A stretch of DNA of 64,000 bases from Dromaius novaehollandiae (GCF_036370855.1 NC_088130.1:71338941-71402940), one strand, 5' to 3'; positions 21,558 to 35,831 are shown, counted from the stretch's first letter. Notes: a model not told the origin generated them from the sequence alone. A program made the numbers and translations.

Positions 21558-21582
21558 GGGGGGAGGGAAGGGGGAGAGGGGG
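21558..21582 (+). other. G-quadruplex motif
   Basis: Guanine runs of 6, 3, 5 and 5 separated by A, AA and AGA satisfy the strict quadruplex pattern on the + strand. It lies in intergenic DNA with no nearby gene feature. Confidence 0.6.
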
Positions 21583-24002
21583 AAACACCTTTGAAGCAGC
21601 TAGAAGTTAATGTTTCCTGTTCTTGTGCAAGTCCAGGAATTTTCTTCCTCTGCTGTCCATCTAGAGTTCGCTGGAGAATTGAGGGCTACTTGTTCTGACT
21701 CCTAACAATGTTTTCCCTATCTTCTACCGTCCCAGTCATTTTCTTTGCTCCAGTGCTTTATCTTTGTGAACAACAGTGTTTAAGAAAAACTGCCAAATTT
21801 TAAGCAGTTCTACTTCCTAATCAACCTTGCAGATGGTACATTGTCTGTGGTTATTTAATGATGCAAATACAAATTGTGATAACATTGTTATCTCAAGGGC
21901 TTGTTACACACATCTTGGCCTCAATATTTCCCAACTCTGCCCCCATGTAGAAAAAGAAGCATGCAGGCTAAATCATGATTCTTTTTTCTCTATTTATAAA
22001 GGAATGTGCAATTTGGTGGTGAGATGGGAAGTATCTCCCTATTGCTCCTTTCTGTCTTTTGATCTGTAACAATAGTATCAACCCTAGCATCATCAGCTGG
22101 GAAGACAAATTTGCAGATCATCTATTCTTCAGTGAAAATTAATCACCTCCAAGACAGGAAGCCAGGTAATGTTACATTACAGGGAAGCAGCTCAAGACAA
22201 ATCAAAGTGTTCCTCAGAAACCCAGGGGTGACAAATGCTTTCTTGGCCAACATTTGCACAGGACCAGAAAAATATGAACCATAAGGGTTTGCACTCAGAT
22301 GCAAATGCTCTATGGTTATGTGCTCTTAATAACCACAATTTGACAACATACTAGCACAGAGAAGAACAGTTAAGATAAAATGCAACTCTCTATTTAGTTT
22401 TTTTGGACTCTGAATTCTTGGTTCAACAGAGAAACTGATCTAATAACCCAGAGGCTGGGGGGCTGTGCTTCCTAAGCCAATCCTTTGTCCTTGGACTTTG
22501 ACAGTTGTTTCAGTGTCCAGCCTCTCTCTGAATGCACAAGCCTGAAATCTCAGATCAGATCCAGTTCCCAGATCTCTGGCCTCTGATGCATGCACAGGGG
22601 CACCTCAAATCCATAAAATATTGTTTGCTGCCATGGAGAGGCCACCTGGACTGGAATCAAACTCAAGCTTCCAGCTGCAGCTTCTCTGCATATTATTTCT
22701 TCATTTGTTCAAATATCTGAGAGCAGATATGGGAGATAAATAACCTTGCACAATACTTAATGTCCCTAATAAATACACTGTAGTTTGGGAGGCTGTATGA
22801 GAGCAGAGATTCCCAGCAGCAACTAGCACTGCCTATATTTTTTTCCTATTAGTGTTAGTGTTGTCTTCAAAGTGACTATGTTAGGCCAAGAAATGAATGT
22901 TCTTAAAACTCAACCCCATATATATGTACATATACACACACACAGTAGATAATTTTACCATACACAATGAGATTCGTGAGGTAGACGTTCATCAGCTCAG
23001 TTTCTGCTCATTCTCACTACAATGTTCTTGTTTATTGCAAGGCAAGCACACTTTCTCCTTACAGCATCAGCACAAGTAATTTTTTTTTCTTTGTAGTGAT
23101 AAAAGCATGATTTTTCCCTCTGCATTTGCACAGAGCAGTGAGCACAAAGTCAGACTCATCTCCAAGTAATACTCACAGCAACATTCCCACCAGCTTCACT
23201 CCAAAGATCCATCTTCTTAATTACCTTACTCTCCCACAGCTTTCCCTTGGCTCTACAAGAAAAGAAAGGAATGAAGAAACAGTGCCACACCTACTCCTAA
23301 GTTTATTTTAGCTCACGTTCACAAAGTTTGAGAATATTGCATCCCTTATGCTTGCCCCTTTGTCCACTAGATAAATCACTATAAAAGAGCAGCAAACCAA
23401 GCCTATCACCAATATCCAACCTTCCATAAGAAGTACTGCTGGGTGGAAGCAATTCAAAATACTTCAGAGGGCAGATAGAATATATTCACTAAGGCTTAGG
23501 AAATGAAAGTTTGTTACCTACTGTATCAGACAACAGTTCAATCTACAGCAGCTTCTGTGCAAATATTTCTGGCACAGCCCCATAGCTCTTTCTCACAGAA
23601 AAAGAAACCAGGCAACACAAGAAGGTATGAGGGGGGTGAGGGGAACGAAGGAAGAACTCAGCTAGATTGCTAACGTAAGTAGCAGTCCACATCAAGCTGC
23701 ACTTGCAAGGAAAACAAGTACAACTTCTAAGTGAGGCCAGAGGTCTTTCTATGCCTACTGCATGCACACATGCGTCTTAGCTGAAAAAATTCAGACTGTT
23801 TCAAAACTTAACAATTTCTAATGACAATTTTTAATGACAATACAACACCAGCATGAGTGACATTTAATGGAGAGGACCAAGACTCATTTCACTGTCACAG
23901 CAGCTTCCAATTAATCTGAAGAAAAGAACAATTATCCAGTTTTCATGTTGAACAGGCTTTACTAATAAAAACACATCTTTGTGTCCTTACAGGCTATATA
24001 AA

Positions 24003-24050
24003 AAAACCCACATATATACATATTTACACACACACATATATATATCTCCA
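24003..24050 (+). repeat. TA/CA-rich dinucleotide repeat
   Basis: Mixed ATAT and CACA runs, a degenerate dinucleotide microsatellite. A shorter similar one lies at about 22917-22945. Confidence 0.75.
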
Positions 24051-27000
24051 TATCGCCTTTTATCGGTGCCACTGGTCTCTGTTTAAATAGCTTTGTTTGA
24101 GCAGATCTGTCCACATCCTGAAGGACAGGAGTCCAATGACCAAACAGTCAGTTCAGCTGGTCAAGTGCTCAGTAGCCTGTTTGACTTTGGCTATCAGTTC
24201 CTACAGGCAGGCTGAAAAGGGAGGAAAAAGAAAAGCTCCCCCAAAACCAAAAACCTGCACCAAGGACCCAGCAATATCCTGCCGTGTTGTGCAGCGATTT
24301 CCTAAAATACATTGAAAAGGTCAATACAGATCCTTAAGGAACTCCTAGAAAGGAAACTGACAACTACTGCATTTTGTTTTCTCTCCTATAACTTGATATT
24401 TGGTTATATGAAGACTTTCCCCTTCAGCCCACAGCAGCTTCAGCTCTTTAAGAACTTGTCAGATGCAACTTGCAAATCCAAATAAACAGGATCAAGTACA
24501 TTTCCCTTCTCTGCATGCCATGGCATACTTCAGCTTTGAGATGCATCATTTTTTTCTTGCAAAAGCATTCTGACTCTTTCACAATATCGTATTTATCATT
24601 TTTGCACTAATTTTTATGCTTTATTATAGTCTGTCAGACATCACATAAGCTAGCCACATACATTCAAAAAAGCAAAGCTTTTCTTATTTCTCTGCATCAC
24701 CTTCTTTTTCCTCTTTGTCTCTAGTCAATCTGAAACCTTAATAAAGAAGTAATTGGTGTCATCAATGAAATCTCAATCATAACTCTGATACTCCACAGTA
24801 ACATCGCACAAGGAGCTGCACCAACCAAGCAATACGGAGCTGTTCCAGCTAAAAATCCTGCTGCATATCTGTACATTGATTGCACAGAACCTATTTCAAT
24901 GCATTTTACACCTCTTTTGTGCTTCCAAAAACCATTAGTGAACAATGACGACTAGAGGAATAAAGCGAGATTAAAAAAAGCTTAGCTCAATAATCAGCAA
25001 GTTAGGCACAAAGAATCATAAATTCGCAGCAAGATGAAGTCCAAGATGAGACAAGATTTTATTTACAGGTATTTTGAGCCCTCATAAAAGAATACAAGGA
25101 TGCTTACATAAGACAAGGAAGGAACCATGATATTCTGAAATAAAGTAGCAGCAAAGTGAAGATCTTTTGTTAATCTTTTGCTCTAACCTGAGCTGAAGCG
25201 ATGATTTCACATGAGGTGTAGCCAACAGTTACAAAAGAAAAAAAAAAAATCTGGAAAAGACATATATTAAATCTACAATGTCACACAGCCAGTTCTTATA
25301 GGACCATCAAATTAAGTTGTCAAAATGGTCATGCTTGGAACACGAGGTCCTTCAGATTGAAAATTTTGGTCTTTAAATAGCTAAATTTAGCTATCCTCCC
25401 TGTTGATTTTCATTAACATGAGAATGTTGATTTTCCATTAGAAATTAAGAACAATACCCATCACTTCAAATTAGCATCATGTCAATACTTCATCACTTTA
25501 GTCTCTTCACTGGATCAGAGAACTTAAATAAGCAAAATATAGTGCCCTCATTGGTCTGTGCTCAATGTCCTCCTCATGTTGCAACTAAAATATGTGAAAG
25601 CTGGATTAAAAAAAATGCAGATGAAAAAATATAAAAGTGTAATAATTTTTAATAGCAACACTTGAAAATGCAGTATTTTTATTTTAATTCAAAGTGCAAT
25701 TATTCATGCTAGATTTGAAGAATTTAATAAAAATGCACTTAGAAGTGAAACAAACTTACTGAGCTTTAAATTTTTCACTTGAGTTGAAATATTTGGTCAG
25801 ATGTTTTCCAGGAAAATTTTATTTGAAGAAAACATTATTTTTGAGGAAGAACTGACTCAGCCAATCCTTGTGAACCTCTGACTGACACTTCATTAGCTTA
25901 GATATAACCGTATCACAAGCTGCTTCTAACAGATAAAGTCTTCATCTTTATCCTTTCCAGCAAAATCCTTTAATTAATGAAAGCAAGGAACTGTTGCATA
26001 GGACATAGTGGGTGGAATCCAGGCCATATGCATTGGACTCCCGTCCTTCAGGGTATGGACAGATCTGCACAAAAAACACCAACACCAGTTCTGCCAGGGG
26101 TGCTGCCACAGGGTTTTCATCCACAATATTCACCAATTTGCATCACAGCCACAACTGTCAACAGTTTGTTACAGTTCTCTTGGCACTGTACGTGCCCCAC
26201 TGCAGAGCAGCCAAATACTGTCTCAGCCTCATCAGGCCAAGCTGTCTCTGGCCTGCCCCTCACCAAGTCTCTGGTACCTCCCCATCACATTTTCTGAGCA
26301 CTGCTGCAGTAAACGGTACTCTTAAATCTATTACTCCCAAAGAATTACTGGAAACTGCAGCAATATAGAAGGATTTGAGAGAAAGCCTTGGACAGCACAA
26401 GACATTTTTTCTTAAGTTTACAAATAATAACAAATTATGCAGCTTTGAAAGTTCTTGCAGTCAGTCAGGGAAATCAGACATGCAGATCTCTGGACTGTTT
26501 TGCTATTGTGGCCACGTAACGCAGTGTAAGATAGACCTGACTGAAGTTGTAAGGGGAGCATTTGTGAATTTTTTTCTGCTTTACCAAAGTTTGAGTATGT
26601 TTAAGACATTAACTTTAAAAATACATAGATAACTTCCTTTTCAGTCAATATTCTTCAGATTTTGACAAAAGATTTGAAGTAACTTCAAAAAAATGAATAA
26701 TTGATATGCTAAGTAGTAACTCTGATCTTCCTTCTTTTTTAATCAGTTTTCACTAGCCATTGTGCCATTTGACATTTCCTCTTCTATGGCCCCTAGAAAG
26801 CAACATCACTATCCATGTTGTGGTAGCTGCAAGGAACCTCAGTAACAGCAGGCTTAATACATAAGAAGATTAACAAAAAAAACTAACATCGAGTGTTTTT
26901 TCAAATATATCTCTCACCTGCTGCTTTGTTCACATCATCTTGCTCTTTGTAACCCTTCTCAAGGCCAAATATAAACACTTCCTCTTCTCAAAGCCTCACA

Positions 27001-27596
27001 CTAGCTATGAATTTTCCTTCGGTGTTAAAACGCCAGCTCTGCCTCCCACTAGGGAAGAGAATCCTCACCTACTAGTTGTTTTCAATGAACTGCTTTAATT
27101 CCCTCACGCATGGTATGACAGAAACATCAATACTCACATAAACAAAGCATCACTGCCTTCAAAATCTTCCGCATTGCCTCTTTCTTCATGAAGTTACAGA
27201 AAAAATACATGGCAGACAGACTTCTAGTGTTCTGAAAAGAACGCAAATTGTCTCATTGTTTCCTTGTGCTCCCTCATCAGGCTTTCACTTGTCTTTTACT
27301 TAGACTGTAAAATCTTTAAAGAATAAACTATCATTTTCACTGTTTTTGTGCAGCATTTAACATACTAAAAGTCTAATTTTATGTTATTGGCTCTTAAGAG
27401 GTATGGTAGTATAAGTTTTCATTACTACTAATGAGATATTTTGTTTTCTCAAAAACACTACTGGAATTCTAGTGATGCCTCAAAAGACTTAGGAAAAATA
27501 CATACACGGTACATCAGCAAACAGAAGAACGCATTGGCCAGCACCAGCCGATTGGCCGTTTCACAGCTGATCTACTGGATCTCTTCTGATCAAATG

Positions 27597-27775
27597 GGGA
27601 AACATATTGCCCAGAGACATTGTACCATCTCCATCCCTGGAGGTCTTCACAACACAGCGGGCTAAAGCCCTGACGAACATAGTCCAGTCTGACAGCCAAC
27701 CCTGCTTTGAGCAGGAGGTGGGACTGGAGACCTCCTGCAATCCCTTCCAACCTGAGTTATCCTCAGATCCTATGA
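27597..27775 (+). mobile_element. CR1 LINE fragment, 3' end, + orientation
   Basis: The sequence holds typical CR1 3'-region blocks: TTGCCCAGAGA, CTCCATCCCTGGAGGTCTTCA, then CTTTGAGCAGGAGG, GACCTCC and CCCTTCCAACCTGAGTTAT, and it ends near a TCCTATGA tail close to the CR1 terminal octamer. About 180 bp of a 5'-truncated, diverged copy. It is non-coding and presumably inactive. Confidence 0.88.
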
Positions 27776-28344
27776 ACTTACTCTGCATCTCATCCTCGGT
27801 ACTCTTAGCAGCTGATAAAAATGTTATTTTCTCACTGCTGCTTCAGGAACAAATCAGAAGGGTTAGAACAGAGATGAGTAGTCCTGCTTGGATTTTTCAG
27901 TGCAATTCTGGGCATAGCTTATGTTCTCAGGATCACATCATCACTCAAATCTGGGTGCTACCTAGATCTTGCCCCATTTTCTGACTTTCATTTAATGTAT
28001 ATTATGATACAGAACTGAGGTAGCTTGTCCGCACACCCTTTACTTGTGTTATCGTCCAGTTGAATTACTCACTAGTCCTAAACTAAATTGGAACTTTATG
28101 TTAGCAATTTTCCAAAGAAATAACAACTCCTACCCTTCTGATCCATTCCTGGCTCTCTTCTAGACTGAAGTTCCCCAAGTTCTTGATGAGGTTCTTTCTG
28201 GCATTCCTTATACAGTACTGGCTAATTTCTCCTGAGCTTAGTTAACTTTACTTACAAAAACAATTATTTTGTTTTTGCTCCCTCATTATATTGTCTCTTC
28301 CTAAATGTTAGGGACTCTGGAGTTATCAGATTAGCCCAGCTCCC

Positions 28345-28580
28345 ATCACGCCAATGGTGCATGATGGGAGAAGGAGAAATAACAGGCATAAATTGGAACA
28401 AGAGTGGTTCAGACTAGATGTGAGAAGAATTTTTTTCACCATGGGGGCAGCCAAGCATTGGAACAAGCTGCCCAGAGAGGCTGTGCAGTCTCCATCCCTG
28501 GAGATCTTCAAGACTCGACTGGATAAAGCCCTGAGCCACCTGGTCAAGCTCTGGCTCCTACCGCAGACAGGTCCTGTAAC
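28345..28580 (+). mobile_element. CR1 LINE fragment, + orientation
   Basis: A second CR1 fragment about 570 bp after the first copy's end and in the same orientation. It contains AATTGGAACAAGAGTGGTTC, the region with AGAAGAATTTTTTTCACC, then GCATTGGAACAAGCTGCCCA, GAGAGGCTGTGCAGTCTCCA and TCCCTGGAGATCTTCAAGAC, which follow the CR1 3' region. It lacks the terminal octamer. The 113-codon frame at 28354-28695 is an artefact of this element. Confidence 0.88.
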
Positions 28581-28630
28581 AACACAGGGCAGATGGGGGG
28601 CGGGGGCGCACGCTAATCACCATTGTTATG

Positions 28631-28657
28631 CCCCCCCCCAAAAAAAAAGGGGGGGGG
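28631..28657. repeat. C9-A9-G9 perfect inverted repeat
   Basis: Nine C, nine A and nine G in succession form a perfect 9-bp GC stem around a 9-nt A loop. It sits just after a CR1 fragment and 56 bp before a 15-G run at 28714-28728. Confidence 0.85.
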
Positions 28658-28713
28658 AGTGTTTCTTACGGTGTTCATTGTTTTTGACATTTTAGGGACT
28701 TTTGATATTGGGC

Positions 28714-28728
28714 GGGGGGGGGGGGGGG
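28714..28728 (+). repeat. Poly-G tract (15 G)
   Basis: Uninterrupted run of about 15 G following GGC. It is quadruplex-prone and its length is unreliable in assemblies. Confidence 0.8.
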
Positions 28729-31700
28729 AAAATCAATGCTTTGATCTGGCAGAAAACGCCTTTCATCTTCCCATCCTGAGAAGGCATGTTCCTGGCATGG
28801 AGAGGGGAGGAACACAGGAGGGACTTAGGAGTTAGCTGCAGTCTTTATCGCAAAGCTGACCAAAACCTCAGATCGAGGCAGTTACTCTCTTCAGGTCAGG
28901 CCCTTGTTGACTGAAAACTAATTCCTACTGGCTGTCCACTGACGTTACAAGCAACTCGTTCAATGCTAAGTGTAATTACAGGCCACATGCTCTAGAGAAA
29001 GGCATGGAACTAGCATTTAAGAACTGTGAAACAAGCTGAATCTTGATGCAAAAGTGACTTCCTTTCATGAATTGCCTAGAGTGTTTGTTCATTTACCTGA
29101 AGTTAAAACAGGGCACTGGGTTACGGCTTACAGAGGGCTGATAAGAATGATTAATATTTAACATTTTCAAGTTCATGTAGGTAATGCCTCTATCGTGAAA
29201 TGGCTGAAACATGCCATCTATGAGACTATTGTACTTCAATGCACCAGTCACACTGGAAATACATGTGGATTTTTCCACTGGTAGGCATATTTCACAATAT
29301 TAAGACATATGTTCCTGTCTGTGTCGGTGACCACACATTATCAGAGCGTACTTCAGTTCAGCACGTTGCCAGCTTGCTGAGAGAGTTTGAGTCTCGCAGC
29401 TACAGCCTCTTCTGCCCCAGAGGCACACAAGAACAGCACTCTGCTCGTAAAACCTAGCATCCTCAAAGAGCTGCACAGGACAGCACAGTCCTTCCAGCGA
29501 CAGCACCTGCGAGCAGGTGCTAAAACCACACTGAACTTTTCTGGAAAGCAGATCTTGCCAAGTGCCGCCCACCTGAAAAATGAAGCCCTATCAAAAGGGT
29601 AAACAACAAACCGGAGTTGACAAGTCCTAAAGAAATAATATCCACAGTATCAATCAAGTCTAAGAAAAGGCTTGCACTTGATGCATTGCAGACTGAGTAA
29701 TTTTTAACAAAGCCAAACTCCATGAAAAGTGTCCGTTCTGACCCCAGAGCAGCACATACGGTCAGTGGTTTTGGCACAGTGGATAAAATGCAATGTTTGC
29801 CCAGTACCATACCTACCACACAATTTTAAAGGCAGCTGCATAATATAGACAGTAGGATACTGTTTGAAAGTAAGTTGGAAAAAACATCAGCTAATATAAG
29901 GAGGAAATAAGTCACTTATCATTGTGGATAATAACTAAGCTTTGTACGTGTGGTTTTTGATTTTTTTTTTTCCAGTCATAATAAACTTCCTCAGAAGAAA
30001 ACAAGTTTTCAGGAATATTCTAGGAACAGCAGGTGAGTTCCAAATTTCATTTCAGAATTTATCCTACAAGCATAAAATTAAAAATGTATTTTTAATCAGT
30101 AAGCAGAAAAAGTAATTGCTGAAACCCTGAATAAACCATGAAAGTAAATAGTGTTAAAATAACTGCAATTTTCAGAGTTTAAGAATTTTTCACTTGGATA
30201 TGAAAATTACTAGTTTTTGCTCAGTCTTTATGAAAACTCAAGCCTATCTTCTATTTTCAAAAATTTTTAATCCACTGGGATTACTGAAACAAGAATTGCA
30301 TGTGTTGAATTGATTTCCAGCACAACAGAAAAGTTACCAGAGGGTGGAAAATGTTGTTTTATTTTAGTGCCAATGGAAAGCTTTAGCTTTTAAAAAAAAC
30401 AAAAAAAGAAACCCCAAACTTCTTTGGCTGAAGACAACTCTTCTGGAACTAAATATATGTTTTTAAAACTTTGTGTGACCTAAAGAAAGTTGTAGCTTAG
30501 ATACAGCCATCATGTTCTGAGAAATAACAGCAAGATGATATCAATGATTCAGCAAAGAGGAATGTCATGTTGCATTATGGGGGCTATATGGTGGCTATGA
30601 AATATAATTCCTATACTATAAAGACTACTATAAATTAATACAACATATATCCTGGTTCACAACACTACAGAAACATCTCAGTGCTATTTCCAAATAAAAA
30701 TATTTTCATTTCAAAATAAAAATATTTCAAGTGGGTGTTGCAAACTGAATTTGAACCTCTTCCTTTAAAAAAAGTCACCTCTTTCACAAATGGGTCTTCA
30801 GTTTCCATTTCAAAAAAAAGGAAACAAGTCTGACCAGCAAGTTAGTTTCTCTTTCAAACACTAATACCAATGCAGTGAAATCTTGAGAAGTGAATCACAG
30901 AAGAAAGAAAGAAGTCTCAAATTGAGTTCTTTTGTAAATGTATTCTGAGCACAACATTGCATGACCTGGAAAACTAATGAGCTCATGGCAATGAATTTAA
31001 AGCTCTGGTCATCTGAACTGATAACTGATTATGCAGGCAGCTAATTCCTACTACTCACACCTGTTTTCTTGAGTAGAGGCCAGGTGTCTTTCTTCAAGAG
31101 CTCATACATCCAATCACATATCTCCCCCCCACCCCACAATGCAATGAGACCCTTCCCTTTTTACATCCAGCTCCTTCTTTAGGAAGGACACCTACATCCA
31201 CTTGCACATGCTGTCACGGATCAATGGTGTATTACAAGAGTATGCACAAGGAATGACCATATTACTGCATGTTCCTGTTTCAATGGCAAACACTTCTGGC
31301 TGAAGTACAGGATAGGATGTTCTTTATTCTCAAACACCAACGAAAACATGTCCTGAGGCTTTGTTCAGAATACATGGTTTTTTAAAGTCATTTTTAAACA
31401 GTTTACTGGACTCCGGAGTTGTAGGGCACTACAAAGGATTTGTTTAATATACCAAGAAAGTCTTACATATGCCACCATCCATTGCCTACTAGGCAGGGTA
31501 ACAAGCCCATGAGGGGAACTGCAATTAAGAACCTAGATACAAATCTCCAGTAATATCCTGCTAGAGCCCCCCTGCCCAAATCTCAGCTTGATAATAGGGA
31601 CGGGTCAGGAAACTGGGACTCTTGCTTTGTCCACAGCAGGAGCTTACCCTCTTCTCTCTAAAAATTTGCCAGGTATTGTTTTAGATCATCCAATACTAAA

Positions 31701-32421
31701 TTTACACAGGCCAAATATGGTGCTGAGAGACTCAAAAACTTTACTTTCTATAGATCATCGCACAAATGTGGGCAACATTTCCGCAATGAGTAGGTTTGAA
31801 GAGTAAGATAAAACATCACTGGGGCCTCATATAGTCAAAGAGAAATTTTTGAAGTTAGTACAGTCCACAGGGTAGATAAGGGTCATCGTTTCTTGGGAAG
31901 CTGATGCTAGTGGAATCTGCCTTTATTAAATCTAGGATCGATCACTCGCTGTTCTCCAGATGTTCTAGCATTTCATTCATTTATGTCTTTGGAGCTAATG
32001 TCCTTTCAGCATCACTTTCAGACTTTAAACACTTTACTCAATACAAGATCTGACATACTAATCAGGTGCTGGGTCTAACATAACTGAGCTGTACATTTCA
32101 CTATGCAGTATTTCAGTGCTGCCCTTCCCTCTTGCAATTTTATTATCTGCTGTATTCTGCAGCTTTTCTGCTTTCCAGAAATAATTCTTTACAACAACCG
32201 ATTTTCAGGCATTTGTCGTGGTTAGAGCTGTCCCTTGCACCACTGAGAACACAACTGAAAACTCCCCAGTGCACTGAGAGTACCCCCATGGGTTACCTCA
32301 GAGGCCTCTATGGTGTGCAAGTCCTGAAGAACAAAAATCAGTCACAGTACCATACTTGCCCTAATAGGCAAATTTCATGATCCACTGTGTATTGCGATGC
32401 ACCTCAGAACCTTGAGCAGGC

Positions 32422-32445
32422 TTTTTTTTTTTTTTTTTTTTTTTT
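32422..32445 (+). repeat. Poly-T tract (24 T)
   Basis: Twenty-four T followed by AAAAA. It could be the tail of a minus-strand retrotransposed sequence, but no parent element is recognised on the left. Confidence 0.75.
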
Positions 32446-34655
32446 AAAAAGTAAAAGTACAAACTGTTCCATGCTCATGAGAGTTGCAGAAACTCAGTGA
32501 CCTGATTCATAAACCCAGAAACAAGCACTCAAATACTGGTCTTGAAAACACTGTATAGGCTGTAAGAGCTCCTTAGCAAGAGTCATCTGAATCCATCCTT
32601 TTCCTCAGCTTCATAACATACCAAACCACATTTTAACTGATGGTCCCTTGATCCCTGCAGGAGGTCTGACATTCCACAGCTATCTCCTAACCCTCAGATG
32701 AAAGGTTTCCAATCAAGGAGGTCTCACAAACAAGGGAAAAGATTACCTCCTGTCTCAGCTACTTGGAGTCCAGGCTCTACGTTCCTGTTTCAGATACAAT
32801 GAAGTTTTTCTGTCAGTGCATATGCTGCAGGTGATAGCATAAACACCAGACAAGTATGTAATAAGGCCTAGACCTTCTGCATTTCTGGAACATGAATGCT
32901 TAAGCCTGGTTCATCAGCACTATCTTTGGGATTACAACTCAGGAAAATATTTTTGGCAGCTCTGGGCCATACTACTCATGCTTTAGTAGACTGCAACCCC
33001 ACAGATTCCCAGGAGCTGGTTTTGAAAGGATCCTGCTATCCTGTCCTGAATGACCTTGTCCAGAGCATCTCCCCCCGGTCTGAAGCACAGAAACTGCAGA
33101 ACTGGCAGGGGTCCAGATACCATCACATTTGCCCAGGCCATTCACCTATCCAGAGGGCTAAATGCAAGGCCATCTCTCATTTTATTAACCTCACCTTTTT
33201 CCCTCCCCTTCCTGAGATTTTTGGTCAATTCCTGGGCATGAGATACTCAGGGGTGGTAGAGGAACTGGGCGGGGATTCCATGTTATATTGCTCTCCATTT
33301 CCACTCTTTCCTTCTCCGAGTTCTTTTGGATCCCCAGCTCTTCCCTAGCACAATACTGCTTTCAGAGAGATACAAGTACAGGCCTAGATTGATGTCCAGT
33401 CAACAGAAAAGGACAGGTACAGAAGAGCTGCCATCTTATCACTGTAATTTGACAAGGTGACTGCTATAAGGTATGGGCTGTAGGGTATTCCAGTGGGTGC
33501 ACAAGGACACCCTATGGCTACTCTCACAGCACCTCAGGAGCAGTAAACTGTTCTTGTACAAACAAGACCTGCTTTCTTTCTATTGCTGTTTCCTTTCCCT
33601 ATTTGAGGCAAAGGTAAAAATAATACTGCACAAACGGACAATCTCTCCATTTGTGACTCTCCTGATCCTATTGAGCACAAATGGAAGATCCATTCTTTTT
33701 CAAAAATGCCATTCTCACTTCCACCACTCAGGGAGAGAGAAGCAACTCAGCATGTTTGTGAGAGGATCCCATTGAATAGGATGAAAATGCAGACTTGGGC
33801 CTTCAGACAAGCTCAGTTCTCTGAGATCATAAGTTTTCTGGTAATTTATTTCTGAGCCAGCTCACTTCCCACCATCCATGGATATCCAGTTTATAGAGGA
33901 CATCAACTCTAAGACATACCAAGATGTCCTCTCAGAAGCACCCAGCAAAGCTATTACTTGCAGTTCATTATTTTTAAGAGAACAGTGCCTCTTATTTTAA
34001 TTACTGAGTACTAGAACCCCAGAACCACCCCATTACAACCCTGGATTAGAAGTATGAAACTAATCTTTCCTACCTTAATTATCAGTTGTAAGCTTCCTCA
34101 TAGCAGCCAAGTCAGTCCAGAAGAAAAGTCTTAAGAACCTGTATTATCCAGTAAATTTAATACCCACTGCAATAAGTAAGCTTTTCCAGTTTGGTGGAGA
34201 CTATTCTGATCACTTGCCTATCCCAAGTATCACTTTAAAGAGCAGATAGCAGTTCAAAAGTCTCTCTAAAGGCACCTGAGACACCCTCACACCTGATTTC
34301 AATGAATACTTGCTAATTTCCTATTTGTCTCAACAGCTGTGTAACCCCCAAACCCTGCTTCTACTCTTTGTAAGGTAGATTAATAATTGCTATTTCAGTA
34401 TTTTTTGTTGAATACTGTTGCAATTCTCAGTGCTGGGCCAGGAATTTTTGCTGCTTCATTTTATCTTGAGCTCAAAATCCATATTTTATTCACCTCTTGT
34501 TTCTACATACAGGTTATCTGCAATATATAAATTGATCATATTTTACAGCAATTCAAGTTTCAAATTGGAAACTAGCTTTTGCTCCCCATTCCAGAAAGAA
34601 TATCCTTTTGGTAGCATTCCTAAATTACCAATACAACAGGTAAACTTTTCTAGTT

Positions 34656-34682
34656 AGAGGGAGAGAGAAAGAGAGAGAGAGA
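34656..34682 (+). repeat. (GA)n purine-rich microsatellite
   Basis: Imperfect GA dinucleotide run with embedded AAAG. Confidence 0.8.
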
Positions 34683-35820
34683 TCTTCAATTCCTTTTTCA
34701 GGACCAGACTATTTTCTTCCTGCTTTGAACCTCTTTCCACTACAGAGGGTCACTTTTAACCTATGAAGAGAAACTACAATGCCTGTCTCTCACTGCTGGC
34801 ATCAGTGTGAGCAAATGGAGCCAACTGCCCCAAAAGGTCTGTTCCCTTTACCACCGACATACTCTGTGGCCGTCAGCCACAGAGACAGACTAGCGAAAGA
34901 AACAGCGTTTTCTTTTTCTCTGAGGTCTTGAAATCAGGATTTTGTGAAGGATACTTTGTTTGCACAGAGGTGTTGGATCCAGGACTGGAATAGCCATGTG
35001 AAACTCAATTTCATGCTGGGTAGGATATTAAAGGAGCTAATTAACTAAGAAACACTACTATCTGATAAGACTGAATACCATATCTATTTAAAGTTTGCAT
35101 TTAGCAGGAAAAGTATCTGCAATGTCATATAAACCACTTAATGACTAAAATTCCTTGATTTTTCCCTTGCGCTTTGCCTCCAAAACTTTGATATCCCAGC
35201 CACATTATTTTTTGTTTAATTAGGAGAACAGGTGCAGAGAATAAAGAAAAGAAAAAAATATCACCAACCTGTATTTAGGTAACCTTAACTGCTTTCTTGT
35301 CTCAATGTGCTTTTACTATGTCGGCTAACACAAGCCAGTTCTTTCTCCAGTCACCATCCGACCGTGTCCAGAACTAAGCAGCAGAGGAAGAATAGGTTAA
35401 AGTTTCAAAATAGAGTTATAAAGACATTGTATTCATAGTTTTAAAAAAGGCCAAACTACTTTTCAAGTTTCTAATTTGTCTTTTATCAACAGAGCAAGAA
35501 CAATAAGAAGCAAAACATGTGTGAAAGCCTTTCCTGAATCCTTTTTAATTGGATTAACTCGAAAGGTCTCACAGGGAGATAGAGGAAATGCACATTGTGA
35601 CTATTCACACCCAGAATAAACTTCACCAGTCACTAAGAGCTAAAATAAGTAAGGATCAATCAATCGGAGCTGGCTGCAGCCGGCGACAGGCACCGAGCAC
35701 CCTTTCCCCTGTTCCTGGCGCTCTTGGCAGCGCTCTGTCACCAACAACCCAGACAGCGACAGCCGCGGACAGGCTCCATCATGGGTGTTGCTCCCCGACA
35801 GCTGGGCAAGCCTTTCCTTA

Positions 35821-35831
35821 AAGATGGCGGC
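35821..35831 (+). promoter_or_regulatory. YY1-type motif AAGATGGCGGC
   Basis: An exact match to the extended YY1 consensus, which in vertebrates typically sits at or just downstream of CpG-island transcription starts. It lies 33 bp before the first heat-shock-element core. The motif match is certain; occupancy is inferred. Confidence 0.5.

Larger units (their letters stand above)
16111..27590. other. Intergenic DNA, no gene recognised
   Basis: About 11.5 kb of AT-rich sequence downstream of NEDD4L. Short open frames on both strands, the longest 147 codons at 17663-18106, show no recognisable domain or splice context. Simple tracts are listed separately. I see no RNA gene or clear transposon. 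Confidence 0.7.
28731..35640. other. Intergenic DNA, no gene recognised
   Basis: About 6.9 kb of AT-rich sequence. The largest open frame (150 codons at 32896-33348) has no recognisable domain and no convincing transcript context. The only other items are a T run at 32422-32445 and a GA-rich tract at 34656-34682. Confidence 0.7.

Noticed and set aside
28354..28695. 113-codon open frame
   Set aside because: Lies in the non-coding 3' region of a CR1 fragment and runs into the C9A9G9 tract; not a host gene.
32896..33348. 150-codon plus-strand open frame
   Set aside because: No recognisable similarity, no splice or promoter context, and a low-complexity Pro/Ser/Phe-rich end.
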